In this document: positions 7,450 to 16,756 of the stretch, piece by piece
Numbering within the stretch: position 1 is the stretch's first letter
Layout: every line of letters begins with the position of its first letter
Assembly: GCA_913056185.1 (NCBI GenBank)
Contig: CAJXLV010000006.1
Location: forward strand, 1-64,000
From: an uncultured Bacteroidota bacterium
GTDB lineage: Bacteria > Bacteroidota > Rhodothermia > Rhodothermales > Salinibacteraceae
Reading direction: 5' to 3'
DNA: 64,000 nt
Position numbers and translations under genes: made by a program
Notes under the pieces: generated by a model
Told to the model about the DNA's origin: nothing
Database searches by the model: none
What the model saw: the letters and a program-made list of their open reading frames with translations, nothing else

Positions 7450-8562
7450 ATGCTTCTCCGTCGCTTCTCGTTGGTCCTCGTCGTTCTCGGGAGTGCCGCG
7501 TTGGTGCTGGTCGGGTGCGGAGGGAATGGACGCCCCACGCCGGCCGCACGCGCAGACACGACGGCCAATCCGAACACGATCACCCTTTCAGAAGCACAGC
7601 GTGCGGAGGTGTCCGTGGAGACCACGACGGTTGCCGAGCGGCCCGTGACCACGACCCTGCAGCTTCCCGCTCGCGTGCGGCCCAGCGCCGACCAGGAGGC
7701 CTTCGCCACGGCGCTGATTAGCGGACGCGTGGAGCGGCTTTATGTCTCGGCCGGGGATCGGGTCGAGAAGGGAGAGGTGCTGGCAGACGTGACGGCCCCG
7801 GACCTCAGCCGGATGGTGGCCGACCTGCGGCAAGCCCGCGACGAGCTGGATCGGCAGCGCCGCCTCGACGAGCGGGGCGTGGCGATCGAGAAAAACCTCC
7901 GCGCGGCACAACGGCAGTGGCAGGCCGCCCGGCAGCGCCTTCGCTCCATCGGTGTGCGCCCTGCCCGCATCGAGCGCGTGGCAACCGGCGACGAAGACCT
8001 GTCGACCCTGCCCCTCGAAGCGCCGCTCTCCGGGGTCGTCCTCGACCGCATGACCGTCCTCGGCGCGCCGGTGGCCCAGAGCGACAAGCTATACCACATC
8101 GCCGACCTTCAGCCGATTCGCGTTGTGGCCCGTGTCTTTGAGCGCGCGCTGGACCAGGTGCGCGTGGGGCAGTCGGTCACCATTGCGACGCCCATGGCCA
8201 CGCGCACCTACGAGGGCACCATCGACCGCATTACGCCGCAGGTGGACGACGAAAGCCGGGCGGCCCGCGCCCGCGTGGTGCTCGACAATGCCGACGGCAC
8301 GCTCCGCCCCGGCATGTACGCCCGCGTTCGCGTGCAACAAACGGGCGAGCCACAGCCCGCCCTGTCCGCCGATGATCTCCTCACAGATGCGTCCGGTGCT
8401 TATGTGCTCGTGCAAGAGGCCCCGCGCACGTTTCGGCGCGTGTACGTTGATGCCGATCCGGAGGCGGAGGGGAGCGTCGCCGTTCCCACCCTCGCGCCCG
8501 GGACCCGGGTCGTTACGCAGGGCGCCTACCAAATCGTAAGCGCCCTGAACCAGCGGGGGTAA
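7450..8562 (+). CDS. RND efflux periplasmic adaptor lipoprotein (CusB/CzcB-like)
   Basis: Membrane fusion protein linking the inner-membrane pump to the TolC channel. The 370-aa precursor has a lipoprotein signal with Cys23 in VLVGCG. The barrel-sandwich/lipoyl half is seen in ISGRVERLYVSAGDRVEKGEV, followed by a short coiled hairpin (residues 115-165). The other lipoyl half is in PLEAPLSGVVLDRMTVLGAP, and a beta-barrel segment VGQSVTIATPM follows. No N-terminal Met- or His-rich metal-binding extension is present, unlike CusB or CzcB proper. The gene sits 48 bases after the channel and 76 before the pump. Confidence 0.9.
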   Translation: MLLRRFSLVLVVLGSAALVLVGCGGNGRPTPAARADTTANPNTITLSEAQRAEVSVETTTVAERPVTTTLQLPARVRPSADQEAFATALISGRVERLYVSAGDRVEKGEVLADVTAPDLSRMVADLRQARDELDRQRRLDERGVAIEKNLRAAQRQWQAARQRLRSIGVRPARIERVATGDEDLSTLPLEAPLSGVVLDRMTVLGAPVAQSDKLYHIADLQPIRVVARVFERALDQVRVGQSVTIATPMATRTYEGTIDRITPQVDDESRAARARVVLDNADGTLRPGMYARVRVQQTGEPQPALSADDLLTDASGAYVLVQEAPRTFRRVYVDADPEAEGSVAVPTLAPGTRVVTQGAYQIVSALNQRG

Positions 8563-8638
8563 TTCTCCCACTGTAGACGACCCGCCGGTTGTCCTTGGGC
8601 TCCATTTTTGAATTCCCCATCGAGGTCCCTCTACTGCG

Positions 8639-11600
8639 ATGTTTGACCGCCTCGTCACCTCCGTCGTCAAGAACCGGGTGCTCATCCTGCTCCTCATGGC
8701 CGTGCTGGTCGGGTGGGGCATCTACAGCTGGCGCCAGGTGCCGGTAGACGCCTACCCGGAGCTGACCAACAACCAGGTCCAGATCCTCACGCGGGTGCCG
8801 GGCATGTCGCCGGTCGAGGTGGAGAAGCTGGTGACGTACCCCATCGAGATCAGCATGACGAACCTTGAAGGGGTGCAGGACAACCGGTCGCTCAGTCAGT
8901 TTGGCCTGAGCGTGGTGACGCTCGTCTTCGAGGAGGACATGGACCCGTATTTTGTGCGCCGCCTCGTGTCGCAGCGCCTCAATCAGGTGAAGGAGGACCT
9001 GCCGGCGAAGGCGGAGCCGGGCCTGGGGCCGCTGTCGACGGCCCTGGGGCAGGTGTATCAGTACGCGCTGGTGGACGAGGAGGGGGGACGCACGTACTCG
9101 GCCCGCGAACTGCGCACGATGCAGGACTGGATTCTGGCCCCGGAGCTGCGCACCGTGGAGGGGGTGGTGGAGGCGAACGCGCTCGGCGGATTTGTGAAGC
9201 AGTACCACGTGCGGTTCGATCCGGAGCAGCTCATCAACTACAACCTGTCGCTGGACACCGCCTACGAGGCGTTGCGCAACAGCAACCAGAACTCGGGCGG
9301 CAACTACATTGTCCGCAACGACCAGCAGTATGTGGTGCGCGGCGTGGGGCGGCTGGGCGCGAAGGGGGGCGACATCGTTGAGGACATCGAGAATACGGTT
9401 GTCGCCAGTCGCGACGGCACGCCCATTCTCGTTAGCGACGTGGCGACAGTGCAGGTGGACCACGCGGTGCGGCACGGCGCGGCCTCGGTCAACGGGCGGG
9501 GCGAGACCGTCGTCGGCATCGTCATGATGCGGCGTGGGGCCAACGCCCAGCAGGTCGTCAACAACGTCGAGGCGAGAATGCAGGACCTGACGCAGGCCTT
9601 GCCGCCGGGGGTGGGCGTGGAGGTCTACTACAATCGAAATGAGCTCACGAGCGCGGCCATCTCGACGGTGACGACGAGCCTGCTCATCGGGGGGCTGCTC
9701 GTCATTCTGGTGCTGCTCGGCTTCCTGGGCGACTGGCGTTCGGCCCTCATCGTGAGCCTCGTGCTGCCGATGACGGCGCTCGCGACGTTCATCCTGATGA
9801 ACTATTTCGGGTTCAAGGCCAACCTGATGAGCCTGGGCGGCCTGGCCATCGGCCTTGGGATGTTTGTGGACGGCGCGATCGTGATGGTGGAGAACATCTA
9901 CCGATTGCGGGAGCAGAACCCCGACGAGTCCATCGGCCTCATCGTGGTGCGGGCCGGGCGGGAGGTGGCGCGGCCGATTGCCTTCTCCGTGGGCGTGGTG
10001 ATCGCGGTCTTCCTGCCGCTCTTCACCCTGCAGAACATGGAGGGCCGCATGTTTCGGCCGATGGCGTTTACGGTCTCGTTCGCGCTGATGGCGGCGCTCT
10101 TCCTGGCGCTCACCATGGCCCCCGCCCTCAGCTCCTACCTGCTGGCGTCCGTGGGGCCGTCGGGGGACGGAGACAAGGGGCCCGTTGACGCAGACCGGCA
10201 GGAGGGCGGCACCCTTCCCGAGAACGGGGCGCGGGAGGGCGCGAGATCGTCCAATCGGTTCGTCGCGTGGCTGCAGGCGGGGTACGAGCCGCTTCTGAAT
10301 GCGGCCCTTGTACATCGGTGGGCGACGGTGGGCGTGTCGGTGCTTCTGCTTGGCGTCGGGGCGGCCGTCTTCACCACGCTCGGCACCGAGTTCGCGCCGC
10401 CGCTGGAGGAGGGCTCCGTCGCGATTCAGGTGGCCCTGGAGCCGGACGCGGCCCTCGAAACCTCGACCGACGTGCAGACGAAGGTCGAGAACGCCCTGCT
10501 GGCGTTTCCGGAGGTGACGAAAGCGGTGAGCAAGACGGGGCGCCCGGCGGTGGCCTTCGACCCGATGGGGCAGAACCTGACGGACATGTTCGTGGGCCTC
10601 ACGCCGCGCGACTCGTGGCGCTTCGATTCGAAGGAGGCGCTCGTGGATTCGCTTCGGGCCCGCGTCAATCAGATTCCGGGGGCCAATTTTGCCTTTACCC
10701 AGCCCATTGCCCTGCGGCTCGATGAGATGGTGAGCGGGGCCAAAAGCGAGATTGCCATCAAGATCTTTGGTCCCGACCTCGACGAGCTGAAGCGCCTGCA
10801 GTCGGAGGTGGCCGACGCGGTGTCCGGCATTCGGGGCGCGGCCGACGTGCTGCCCTCGCAGATCGCGGGATTCGGCTACGTGGAGGTCACCATCCGCCGC
10901 GACGCCGCCGCCCGGTACGGCCTCAACGTGGGCACCATCCAGCGAGCCATCGACATGGCGATCGGGGGCGAGCGGGCGAGCACGATTCTGGAGGGGGACC
11001 GCCGCTTCAGCCTGGTCGGCAAGTTTCAGGAAGCGTCACGCGGCTCGGTCGAGTCGATTCGCAACCTTCCGCTTCAGACCCCCGACGGCGCGCAGATCCG
11101 CCTCCGCGACGTGGCGACCGTCGAGCTCACGGAGGCCCCGGCAGAGGTGGCCCGCGAGCAGGGGAAGCGCAAGATTACGCTGGGCATCAACCTGAGTGGG
11201 CGTGACGCCGGAAGCTTCGTGGCGGAGGCAAAAGAGGCCGTCCAGAGCGAGGTGTCATTGCCGGCGGGCTACACGGTGGACTGGGGCGGCCAGTTTGAGA
11301 ACCAGCAGCGGTCCCGCGAGCGCTTGATGCTCATCCTGCCCATCACGCTGGCGATCGTGTTCGTGCTCCTGTACATGACGTTCAACTCCATCAGCCAGGC
11401 GATTCTGGTCTTCCTCAACATCCCCGTGTCGATCGTCGGGGGCATTCTGCTGCTCTGGGCGATGGGGCTTTACATGAGCGTCCCGGCCTCGGTCGGGTTC
11501 ATTGCTGTGCTGGGCATTGCGGTGCAGAACGGGGTGGTAATGGTGAGCTTTATCGACAACCTGCGGGAGCACGGGCGCTCGCTCGCCGGGGCCGTGCGGG

Positions 11601-11878
11601 AAGGAGCCTTGCTGCGGCTGCGTCCCATCCTGATGACCACGCTTACGACGCTGCTCGGACTCCTGCCGCTCCTGGTGGCCGAAGGCATCGGGGCCAACGT
11701 GCAACGGCCTCTGGCGGCCGTGGTGGTGGGCGGCATCTTTACGCTCGTGCCCTCCACGCTCTTGCTGCTGCCCACCCTCTACGGCTGGTTCAATCCCGAG
11801 GCTGGGACCGAGCGCTCCATCGTGCGAGACGTGGAGGCGGGCGAGCAGCAACCGCTTCGGGGCAGCGTGACAGCATAG
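8639..11878 (+). CDS. Heavy-metal RND efflux pump, CusA/CzcA family
   Basis: Proton-driven inner-membrane pump of 1079 aa, standard HME-RND length. N-terminal signatures are VPVDAYPELTNNQVQI and GMSPVEVEKLVTYPIE. The fourth helix reads GLAIGLGMFVDGAIVMVEN, giving Asp411 and Glu418 of the proton relay. The extra Asp that CzcA proteins carry six residues earlier is Gly here, which makes it closer to monovalent-type or unassigned HME groups than to CzcA. A hydrophilic acidic linker of about 35 residues follows the sixth helix (near residue 505). The C-terminal half repeats the fold, ending in LLPTLYGWF. Substrate cannot be assigned from sequence alone. Confidence 0.93.
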   Translation: MFDRLVTSVVKNRVLILLLMAVLVGWGIYSWRQVPVDAYPELTNNQVQILTRVPGMSPVEVEKLVTYPIEISMTNLEGVQDNRSLSQFGLSVVTLVFEEDMDPYFVRRLVSQRLNQVKEDLPAKAEPGLGPLSTALGQVYQYALVDEEGGRTYSARELRTMQDWILAPELRTVEGVVEANALGGFVKQYHVRFDPEQLINYNLSLDTAYEALRNSNQNSGGNYIVRNDQQYVVRGVGRLGAKGGDIVEDIENTVVASRDGTPILVSDVATVQVDHAVRHGAASVNGRGETVVGIVMMRRGANAQQVVNNVEARMQDLTQALPPGVGVEVYYNRNELTSAAISTVTTSLLIGGLLVILVLLGFLGDWRSALIVSLVLPMTALATFILMNYFGFKANLMSLGGLAIGLGMFVDGAIVMVENIYRLREQNPDESIGLIVVRAGREVARPIAFSVGVVIAVFLPLFTLQNMEGRMFRPMAFTVSFALMAALFLALTMAPALSSYLLASVGPSGDGDKGPVDADRQEGGTLPENGAREGARSSNRFVAWLQAGYEPLLNAALVHRWATVGVSVLLLGVGAAVFTTLGTEFAPPLEEGSVAIQVALEPDAALETSTDVQTKVENALLAFPEVTKAVSKTGRPAVAFDPMGQNLTDMFVGLTPRDSWRFDSKEALVDSLRARVNQIPGANFAFTQPIALRLDEMVSGAKSEIAIKIFGPDLDELKRLQSEVADAVSGIRGAADVLPSQIAGFGYVEVTIRRDAAARYGLNVGTIQRAIDMAIGGERASTILEGDRRFSLVGKFQEASRGSVESIRNLPLQTPDGAQIRLRDVATVELTEAPAEVAREQGKRKITLGINLSGRDAGSFVAEAKEAVQSEVSLPAGYTVDWGGQFENQQRSRERLMLILPITLAIVFVLLYMTFNSISQAILVFLNIPVSIVGGILLLWAMGLYMSVPASVGFIAVLGIAVQNGVVMVSFIDNLREHGRSLAGAVREGALLRLRPILMTTLTTLLGLLPLLVAEGIGANVQRPLAAVVVGGIFTLVPSTLLLLPTLYGWFNPEAGTERSIVRDVEAGEQQPLRGSVTA

Positions 11879-11949
11879 CCCAGAACGTTTCGTTTCCGAG
11901 TTCTCCGTACAGCAGGATCCGCGTTTCCTCTACAGACTCCCTGTTCGCC

Positions 11950-12303
11950 ATGAAGTTGATCACCGCCTACATTCGCCCCATCGTGCAAGACAAAGTGGTG
12001 GAGCGCCTGCGAACGATGCAGGTGCCGGGGGCCAGCCTGAGTGAGGTGGACGGGTTTGGGCGCGAGGCCGATCCGGAAGGAAAAAAATCGTACGGGCCGC
12101 AGGTGTCGCCCTACGCCAATATGGTGAAGCTGGAGGTGGTGTGCTCCGCCGACCGGGCGGAGCCCCTTGCCCATGCGATCGCGGAGGAGGCGCAAACGGG
12201 GCGGCGGGGCGACGGAAAGGTGTTTGTGGTGCCGGTGGAGCGCACGATCGACATCCGCACGTTTTCGGCGCTTCCGGATGACGATGAGGACGAAATGGCA
12301 TGA
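11950..12303 (+). CDS. PII-like signalling protein of the metal-efflux operon (PII-NG type)
   Basis: A 117-aa PII-superfamily protein. The core MKLITAYIRPIVQDKVVERL and the C-terminal signature TGRRGDGKVFVVPVE (GDGK at 87-90) are clear. The T-loop region (35-58) lacks the uridylylated YRGAEY motif, and the tail is acidic, so it is not GlnB/GlnK. From memory, a 'PII new group' encoded next to CusABC-type pumps has been described; this gene, 71 bases after the RND pump on the same strand, fits it. A role in sensing metal or nucleotide state and tuning the pump is inference. No amt or glnA is nearby. Confidence 0.85.
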   Translation: MKLITAYIRPIVQDKVVERLRTMQVPGASLSEVDGFGREADPEGKKSYGPQVSPYANMVKLEVVCSADRAEPLAHAIAEEAQTGRRGDGKVFVVPVERTIDIRTFSALPDDDEDEMA

Positions 12304-12538
12304 TTCGTTCGCCGATGGCACGGTGCACGAGAGCGCTGACGTTGCGGCGGATTGTGGGGCCTCCGGGGAGCGCTTGGACGTGAGGCGCCCGGTGTTACGG
12401 CCCGCCAACGTGCTTCAGTCCGGCGTGTACGGCCGTAGATCTGCCCAAGCTAAAGTGAGCCGTCCGCCCGTTTCGCTGAACATCGTGCCGCGAGTTGCAC
12501 TTTTCGGTCACGTTCTACGTCGTATTCCCAATCACAGC

Positions 12539-13273
12539 ATGCGAATCACAGATATGCACCGATTTCTTAGTCGATGGACCCGGGTTCTTCCGCTGGCTGT
12601 GCTCCTGGGCGTGGCAGGAGGGATATGGACGGGCTGCGACTCCAACGCCCCCGAGACGACCCGTCCCATTTTTGCCGTAGACGATCGGGGAGCGTCTCGC
12701 TTCGACTCGACAGCCCTACGTGATCGCCTCAGTCAGCTTCCGTTAGAATCCGTGAGCGACGCGGAGGCGGCCAGTCTCCAGTTCTTGCGGGAGGAAGAAA
12801 AGCTGGCCCGAGATGTATATCGGACGCTCTACGAGACGTGGTCCGTCCCAGCTTTTGACAACATCTCGTCGAGCGAAGAGACGCACACCACTGCGGTTCG
12901 GCTGCTGCTGGACCGCTACGATCTCCCCGACCCCGCAGCAGACCAGCCCGCGGGATCATTTGCGAATGCTGAGCTCCAGGCGCTGCACGACTCGCTGGTA
13001 ACCGTGGGGCAGTCCGACGAGGTGGACGCTTTGAAGGTGGGAGCCGCGGTGGAAGAAATCGATCTGGTGGACCTACGAGAAGCTCTGAACACGATTGTCG
13101 ATAATCAGGACATTACGCTCGTGTACGAAAACTTGGCCAAGGGTTCTCGGAATCATTTGCGCGCGTTCGTCCGCACTCTGCAGCAGCGCGGGGAGACGTA
13201 CGAACCCCGCTACTTGAGCCCGGCGGAGTACCAGGAGATCATTGAGGGCGAGATGGAGCGGGGGCCTGCCTAA
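12539..13273 (+). CDS. DUF2202 ferritin-like lipoprotein
   Basis: A 244-aa precursor with a lipoprotein-type signal (VAGGIWTGCDSN). The mature part has the DUF2202 pattern: LREEEKLARDVYRTLYETW, SSEETHT and a closing helix with GSRNHLRAFVRTL. The Glu/His spacing suggests a ferritin-like four-helix metal site. The family has no established biochemical role. The ATG at 12539 is chosen over 12554 because it gives the longer signal peptide; either is possible. It lies about 235 bases after the PII-like gene and may be metal-related by context only. Confidence 0.8.
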   Translation: MRITDMHRFLSRWTRVLPLAVLLGVAGGIWTGCDSNAPETTRPIFAVDDRGASRFDSTALRDRLSQLPLESVSDAEAASLQFLREEEKLARDVYRTLYETWSVPAFDNISSSEETHTTAVRLLLDRYDLPDPAADQPAGSFANAELQALHDSLVTVGQSDEVDALKVGAAVEEIDLVDLREALNTIVDNQDITLVYENLAKGSRNHLRAFVRTLQQRGETYEPRYLSPAEYQEIIEGEMERGPA

Positions 13274-13334
13274 CTCCGTGTGCCCGAATGTATTTCCCTA
13301 TTTTCGATCTACATCTCCTTCACTTTCTGACGCC

Positions 13335-13817
13335 ATGTCCGCTGCACACTGGCACCTGGTTCTCAACCACATTCCGCTACTGGGCATTTTGTTTGGCGCG
13401 GTCCTTCTGGCGTTTGGCCTCTGGCGCGAACAAGAAGACGTGCAAACGGCCAGCCTGGGGCTCCTCGCCGTGGCCGGGCTCGTCATCATTGCCGTGTACC
13501 TGACGGGAGAGCCGGCGGAGGAGGGGGTGGAGGGCCTGGCCGGGGTCTCGCACGATGCGATTGAGGCACACGAGCACTTCGCATGGTACGGGCTCGTAGC
13601 GGGCGTTGCAACGAGCGTTGGGGCGCTCGGAGCTCTGCTCTACGGCGCCGTCCGCCAGCGGCTGGCGCGGTGGACCGTGCAGCTGACCCTCCTCCTCGCC
13701 CTGGTGAGCGTCGGCCTCATCGGGTACACCGCCAATCTCGGAGGCAAGATCAGCCATCCGGAGCTGCGTGGCGACACGCCCACGCAGGCGGTCCCGGAGG
13801 ACGATCACGACGAGTAG
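13335..13817 (+). CDS. Four-helix membrane protein of unknown function
   Basis: A 160-aa protein with four hydrophobic helices: LVLNHIPLLGILFGAVLLAF, LLAVAGLVIIAVYL, YGLVAGVATSVGALGALLYG and VQLTLLLALVSVGLIGY. His residues stand near membrane borders (HWHLVLNHIP, SHDAIEAHEHF, ISHPELRG), as in heme- or metal-binding DUF2231-like membrane proteins, but I cannot assign the family with certainty. The acidic His-containing tail ends in DDHDE. It begins 61 bases after the DUF2202 lipoprotein and probably shares its transcript. Confidence 0.75.
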   Translation: MSAAHWHLVLNHIPLLGILFGAVLLAFGLWREQEDVQTASLGLLAVAGLVIIAVYLTGEPAEEGVEGLAGVSHDAIEAHEHFAWYGLVAGVATSVGALGALLYGAVRQRLARWTVQLTLLLALVSVGLIGYTANLGGKISHPELRGDTPTQAVPEDDHDE

Positions 13818-13889
13818 CCGGGGGCAGGGGCATGTGTGGAAGTGTGGAGGTCAGGATGTGGCCATGTCCAACCCTCCACGCCCCTACAC

Positions 13890-15233
13890 CTACTTCTCCA
13901 GTCCCGGATTCCGGTTCAGAAACTCGTCGTAGAGCTTTGTCGCCCGGTTGTCGAGGGGGAGCTTGTAGCCGTCGATGAAGAGGTGCCGGAGGTCGGTGTC
14001 GGGCTGGAACGGGTCGCCGGTGGCGACAAAGAGGTTGGCCCGCTTGCCTGTCTCGAGGGTGCCCACCTGATCGGCAACGCCGAAGATTTCGGCCGGAGTG
14101 GTGGTGACGGCGCGCAGGGCCTCCGTTTTGCCGAGGCCGTGCGAGGCGGCAAAGCCGGCGTGGAAGACGAGGTTGCGCACGTTTTCAGTCTTGCCGGAGC
14201 GCAGGGCGACCGTCACGCCCGCATCGTGGAGCAGGGCGGGGGTGCGGTAGGCCTTGTCGTAGCGGTCGCTCTCGCGGCTCGGCGGCTGCATGATGGAGCC
14301 GACCAGCACCGGCACGCCCGCCGCGGCGATTTCGTCGGCCACGCGCCAGCCCTCCATCGCGCCACTCAGGATGACCTGATCGAGCACGCCGCGCTCCTCC
14401 GCCCAGTCGAGCGCCCTGGAGATGTCGGGCGCCGCATTTGCCGAAATCATCAGCGGTTGCTCGCCGCGGATGACCGGAATCAGGCCCTCCATGGCGGGCA
14501 CAAACTCGGGCTTGCGTCGCGTCTCGGGGTCGACGGCCACCGCGGAGTCGATGCGGGCGTAGCGTTCGGCTTCCGTCCAGAGCTCGTTGAGCGTGTTGAG
14601 GGCCTTGTCGGCCTCCTCCTGAATTGTTGTGGGCGAGCGGTCGTCCGACGGCCCGTCGCGCCCCACCGACGGGAAGTCGAGCTTCGTGAGCGTGACGCCG
14701 CCCAGGTGCATCTGCTCGGGGGTGTAGCCGTGGAGGCCGATGAGGGCTGCCGTGCCGGGCAAAATGCCGTTTTCGGGTTCAGTAACGACGGAGGTGATGC
14801 CGTGCACCCGCGTCGTGGGAACGTGGACGGAGTTGGGGTTGACGGCCGTCAGGGCGTTCATGTGGGCTGTCAGCTCGCCGATCTCGTTGAAATCGCGCGT
14901 CTCTGGCAGCGAGCCAATTTCGGCCAGCCCGAGGTGTGTGCCGCTGTCGATGAACCCGGGGTAGACCGTTAGTCCCGTACAGTCGATGCTGCGGGCCTCA
15001 CCGGGCACCGTCACGTCCGGCCCCACCGCAGCGATGGAGTCGTCGCGAATGAGGACGGTGCCGCTGTCCACCGTGTCGCCGGGCGCGACGATGAGTTGGG
15101 CGTTCGTGAGGGCGAACGGGCCCTGGAAGCCGGGCTGCTTCTGGGCGTGAGCTGGCAGCGCCAGGAGGGCGGCCAGGAGAAGCGCGAAGGCCGCGGGCAG
15201 GGGCCGGACACGCGAGCAGGGAGAGGAAAGCAT
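13890..15233 (-). CDS. Exported amidohydrolase-family protein (third of three)
   Basis: A 447-aa precursor with a signal peptide (LLLAALLALPAHAQ). The imidazolonepropionase-like composite fold is evident from the N-terminal beta sandwich (LTNAQLIVAPGDTVDSGTVL) and the C-terminal FGVADQVGTLETGKRANLFV with LFIDGYKLP. The expected metal-binding HxH after strand 1 reads FIDSGTHLGL, so one His is missing and standard binuclear catalysis is doubtful. It is the last of three adjacent exported amidohydrolases on one strand. Substrate unknown; peptidase- or isoaspartyl-type roles have been proposed for relatives, but nothing here decides. Confidence 0.85.
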   Translation of the reverse strand: MLSSPCSRVRPLPAAFALLLAALLALPAHAQKQPGFQGPFALTNAQLIVAPGDTVDSGTVLIRDDSIAAVGPDVTVPGEARSIDCTGLTVYPGFIDSGTHLGLAEIGSLPETRDFNEIGELTAHMNALTAVNPNSVHVPTTRVHGITSVVTEPENGILPGTAALIGLHGYTPEQMHLGGVTLTKLDFPSVGRDGPSDDRSPTTIQEEADKALNTLNELWTEAERYARIDSAVAVDPETRRKPEFVPAMEGLIPVIRGEQPLMISANAAPDISRALDWAEERGVLDQVILSGAMEGWRVADEIAAAGVPVLVGSIMQPPSRESDRYDKAYRTPALLHDAGVTVALRSGKTENVRNLVFHAGFAASHGLGKTEALRAVTTTPAEIFGVADQVGTLETGKRANLFVATGDPFQPDTDLRHLFIDGYKLPLDNRATKLYDEFLNRNPGLEK

Positions 15234-15282
15234 AGGAAAAAGCGTCGGTCAACAGGCGGTCAGAGAAGGAGGGAGGCGGGGG

Positions 15283-16692
15283 CTACCGGCCCGCGTTTTC
15301 GAGGAAGACGCCGTGGTGGGTTGCGCGGAGCTTGGTGACGCCCTTCAGGCAGCTGTGGGCGGCGTGGCGGCTCCATCCGTCGCGCGCCAGATCGACCGTC
15401 CCTTCGGGGTCTACGCGGAGGCGCATGTCGTCGGGGTCCTGTTCGTGGTCGAAGCGAACCACGCCGTCGACGTACGTCCGCTGCGGCTTGGTGTAGACCG
15501 AAAGCGGATGTTCGCTGAAGAGGGCGAGGTCGGCGTCCTTGCCTTCTTCGATGGAGCCAACCTGGTCGGCGATGCCGAGCTGGCGAGCGGGGTTGATGGT
15601 GATGAGGCGGAGGGCCTGAGTGTCAGACAGGTCGCCGTAGCGCTGCGTCTTGGCGGCCTGGAGGAACAGGTCGCGCTGCTCGCCGGGGATGTCGGTGTTG
15701 ATTGACGTGTTGACGCCATTTTCGGTGAGGACCGCGGCGTTGTAGGCGGTGGAGTAGTAGACTTCAAACTTGTAGGACCACCAGTCGGAAAAAACGGTGG
15801 CCCCGGCCCCGTTGTCGCCGAAGGCCGCCAGTTCGGGGGCGATCTTAAAGCCCTCGTTCACGTGGTGGAAGACAAGGTCCTGGATCCCATAGTCTTCGAA
15901 CACCTCCATCAGCATGAGCATCTCGTCGGCGCGGTACCCGTGGGTCTGCACCAGAATGTCGCCCCGAAGCACGCCCGCGAGCACCTCCATGCGCTCGCTG
16001 TGCGCGGGCGGCTGGGCGCGCTCTCCGTTTTCGTAGGCCTCCTTCGCGTCCATGTAGCGCTGGGCCTTGGTGAATGCCGTGCGGATGACCTGCTCGACGC
16101 CCATCCGGGTGCGGGGCACCTGGTCGCGTCCCTGTCCGTACAGCCCGGTCGGATTCTCGCCGAGGGCAAACTTCACGGTGCGCGGGGCATCTTCCATCTT
16201 GAGGGCGCTGGGGGTGGTGACGCCGTAGCGCAGCTTGATGGTCTCGTTGCGGCCGCCGATGGGGTTGGCGGAGCCGTGCATCACGTGCGCGGTGGTCACG
16301 CCCCCCGCCAGCGCGCGGTAGATGCCGATGTCGTAGGGATCGAGCACGTCGCCCACGCCCACCTCGGCCGTCACCTGGTTGGTGGCTTCGTTGACGTTGC
16401 TGATGGCCATGTGCTGGTGGGCCTCAATGATGCCAGGCATCACGTACTCGCCGCTGGCATCGTACACCTCCACGCCGCCGGGGGCGGAGAGGTCCTGGCC
16501 CACCCGGGCGATGTCGCCGTCGCGCACCAGGATGTCGCCGTTTTCAATAGTGCCGTTGGTGACGGTGAGCACCGTGGCGTCCTGAATGAGCCAGTCGTCG
16601 GGCGCGTCGGCCCGCAATTGATCCTGCGCCGGGGCCGAGGCCACGGTCCAGAGGGCAGCAGCGAGCAGGAGGAGGGAGAGTCGAACACGCAT
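15283..16692 (-). CDS. Exported amidohydrolase-family protein (second of three)
   Basis: A 469-aa precursor; the ATG at 16692 begins a signal peptide RLSLLLLAAALWTVASAPAQ. An alternative ATG six codons upstream (16710) is also possible. This copy keeps the metal motif IIEAHQHMA (HxH), later His residues in LVFHHVNEGF, and an Asp in NTDIPG, so it is the most likely active member of the trio. The C-terminal signature is LGIADQVGSIEEGKDADLAL. It is 49 bases from the next gene and 64 from the previous one, supporting an operon. The longer open frame upstream runs through the neighbour's coding region and is rejected. Confidence 0.88.
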   Translation of the reverse strand: MRVRLSLLLLAAALWTVASAPAQDQLRADAPDDWLIQDATVLTVTNGTIENGDILVRDGDIARVGQDLSAPGGVEVYDASGEYVMPGIIEAHQHMAISNVNEATNQVTAEVGVGDVLDPYDIGIYRALAGGVTTAHVMHGSANPIGGRNETIKLRYGVTTPSALKMEDAPRTVKFALGENPTGLYGQGRDQVPRTRMGVEQVIRTAFTKAQRYMDAKEAYENGERAQPPAHSERMEVLAGVLRGDILVQTHGYRADEMLMLMEVFEDYGIQDLVFHHVNEGFKIAPELAAFGDNGAGATVFSDWWSYKFEVYYSTAYNAAVLTENGVNTSINTDIPGEQRDLFLQAAKTQRYGDLSDTQALRLITINPARQLGIADQVGSIEEGKDADLALFSEHPLSVYTKPQRTYVDGVVRFDHEQDPDDMRLRVDPEGTVDLARDGWSRHAAHSCLKGVTKLRATHHGVFLENAGR

Positions 16693-16756
16693 GGAGGGGA
16701 GAGAAGTCATGGAGCAAAAGGCAGCCGGGGCGCAGAGGGCGGGAGAGAACGGAGAG

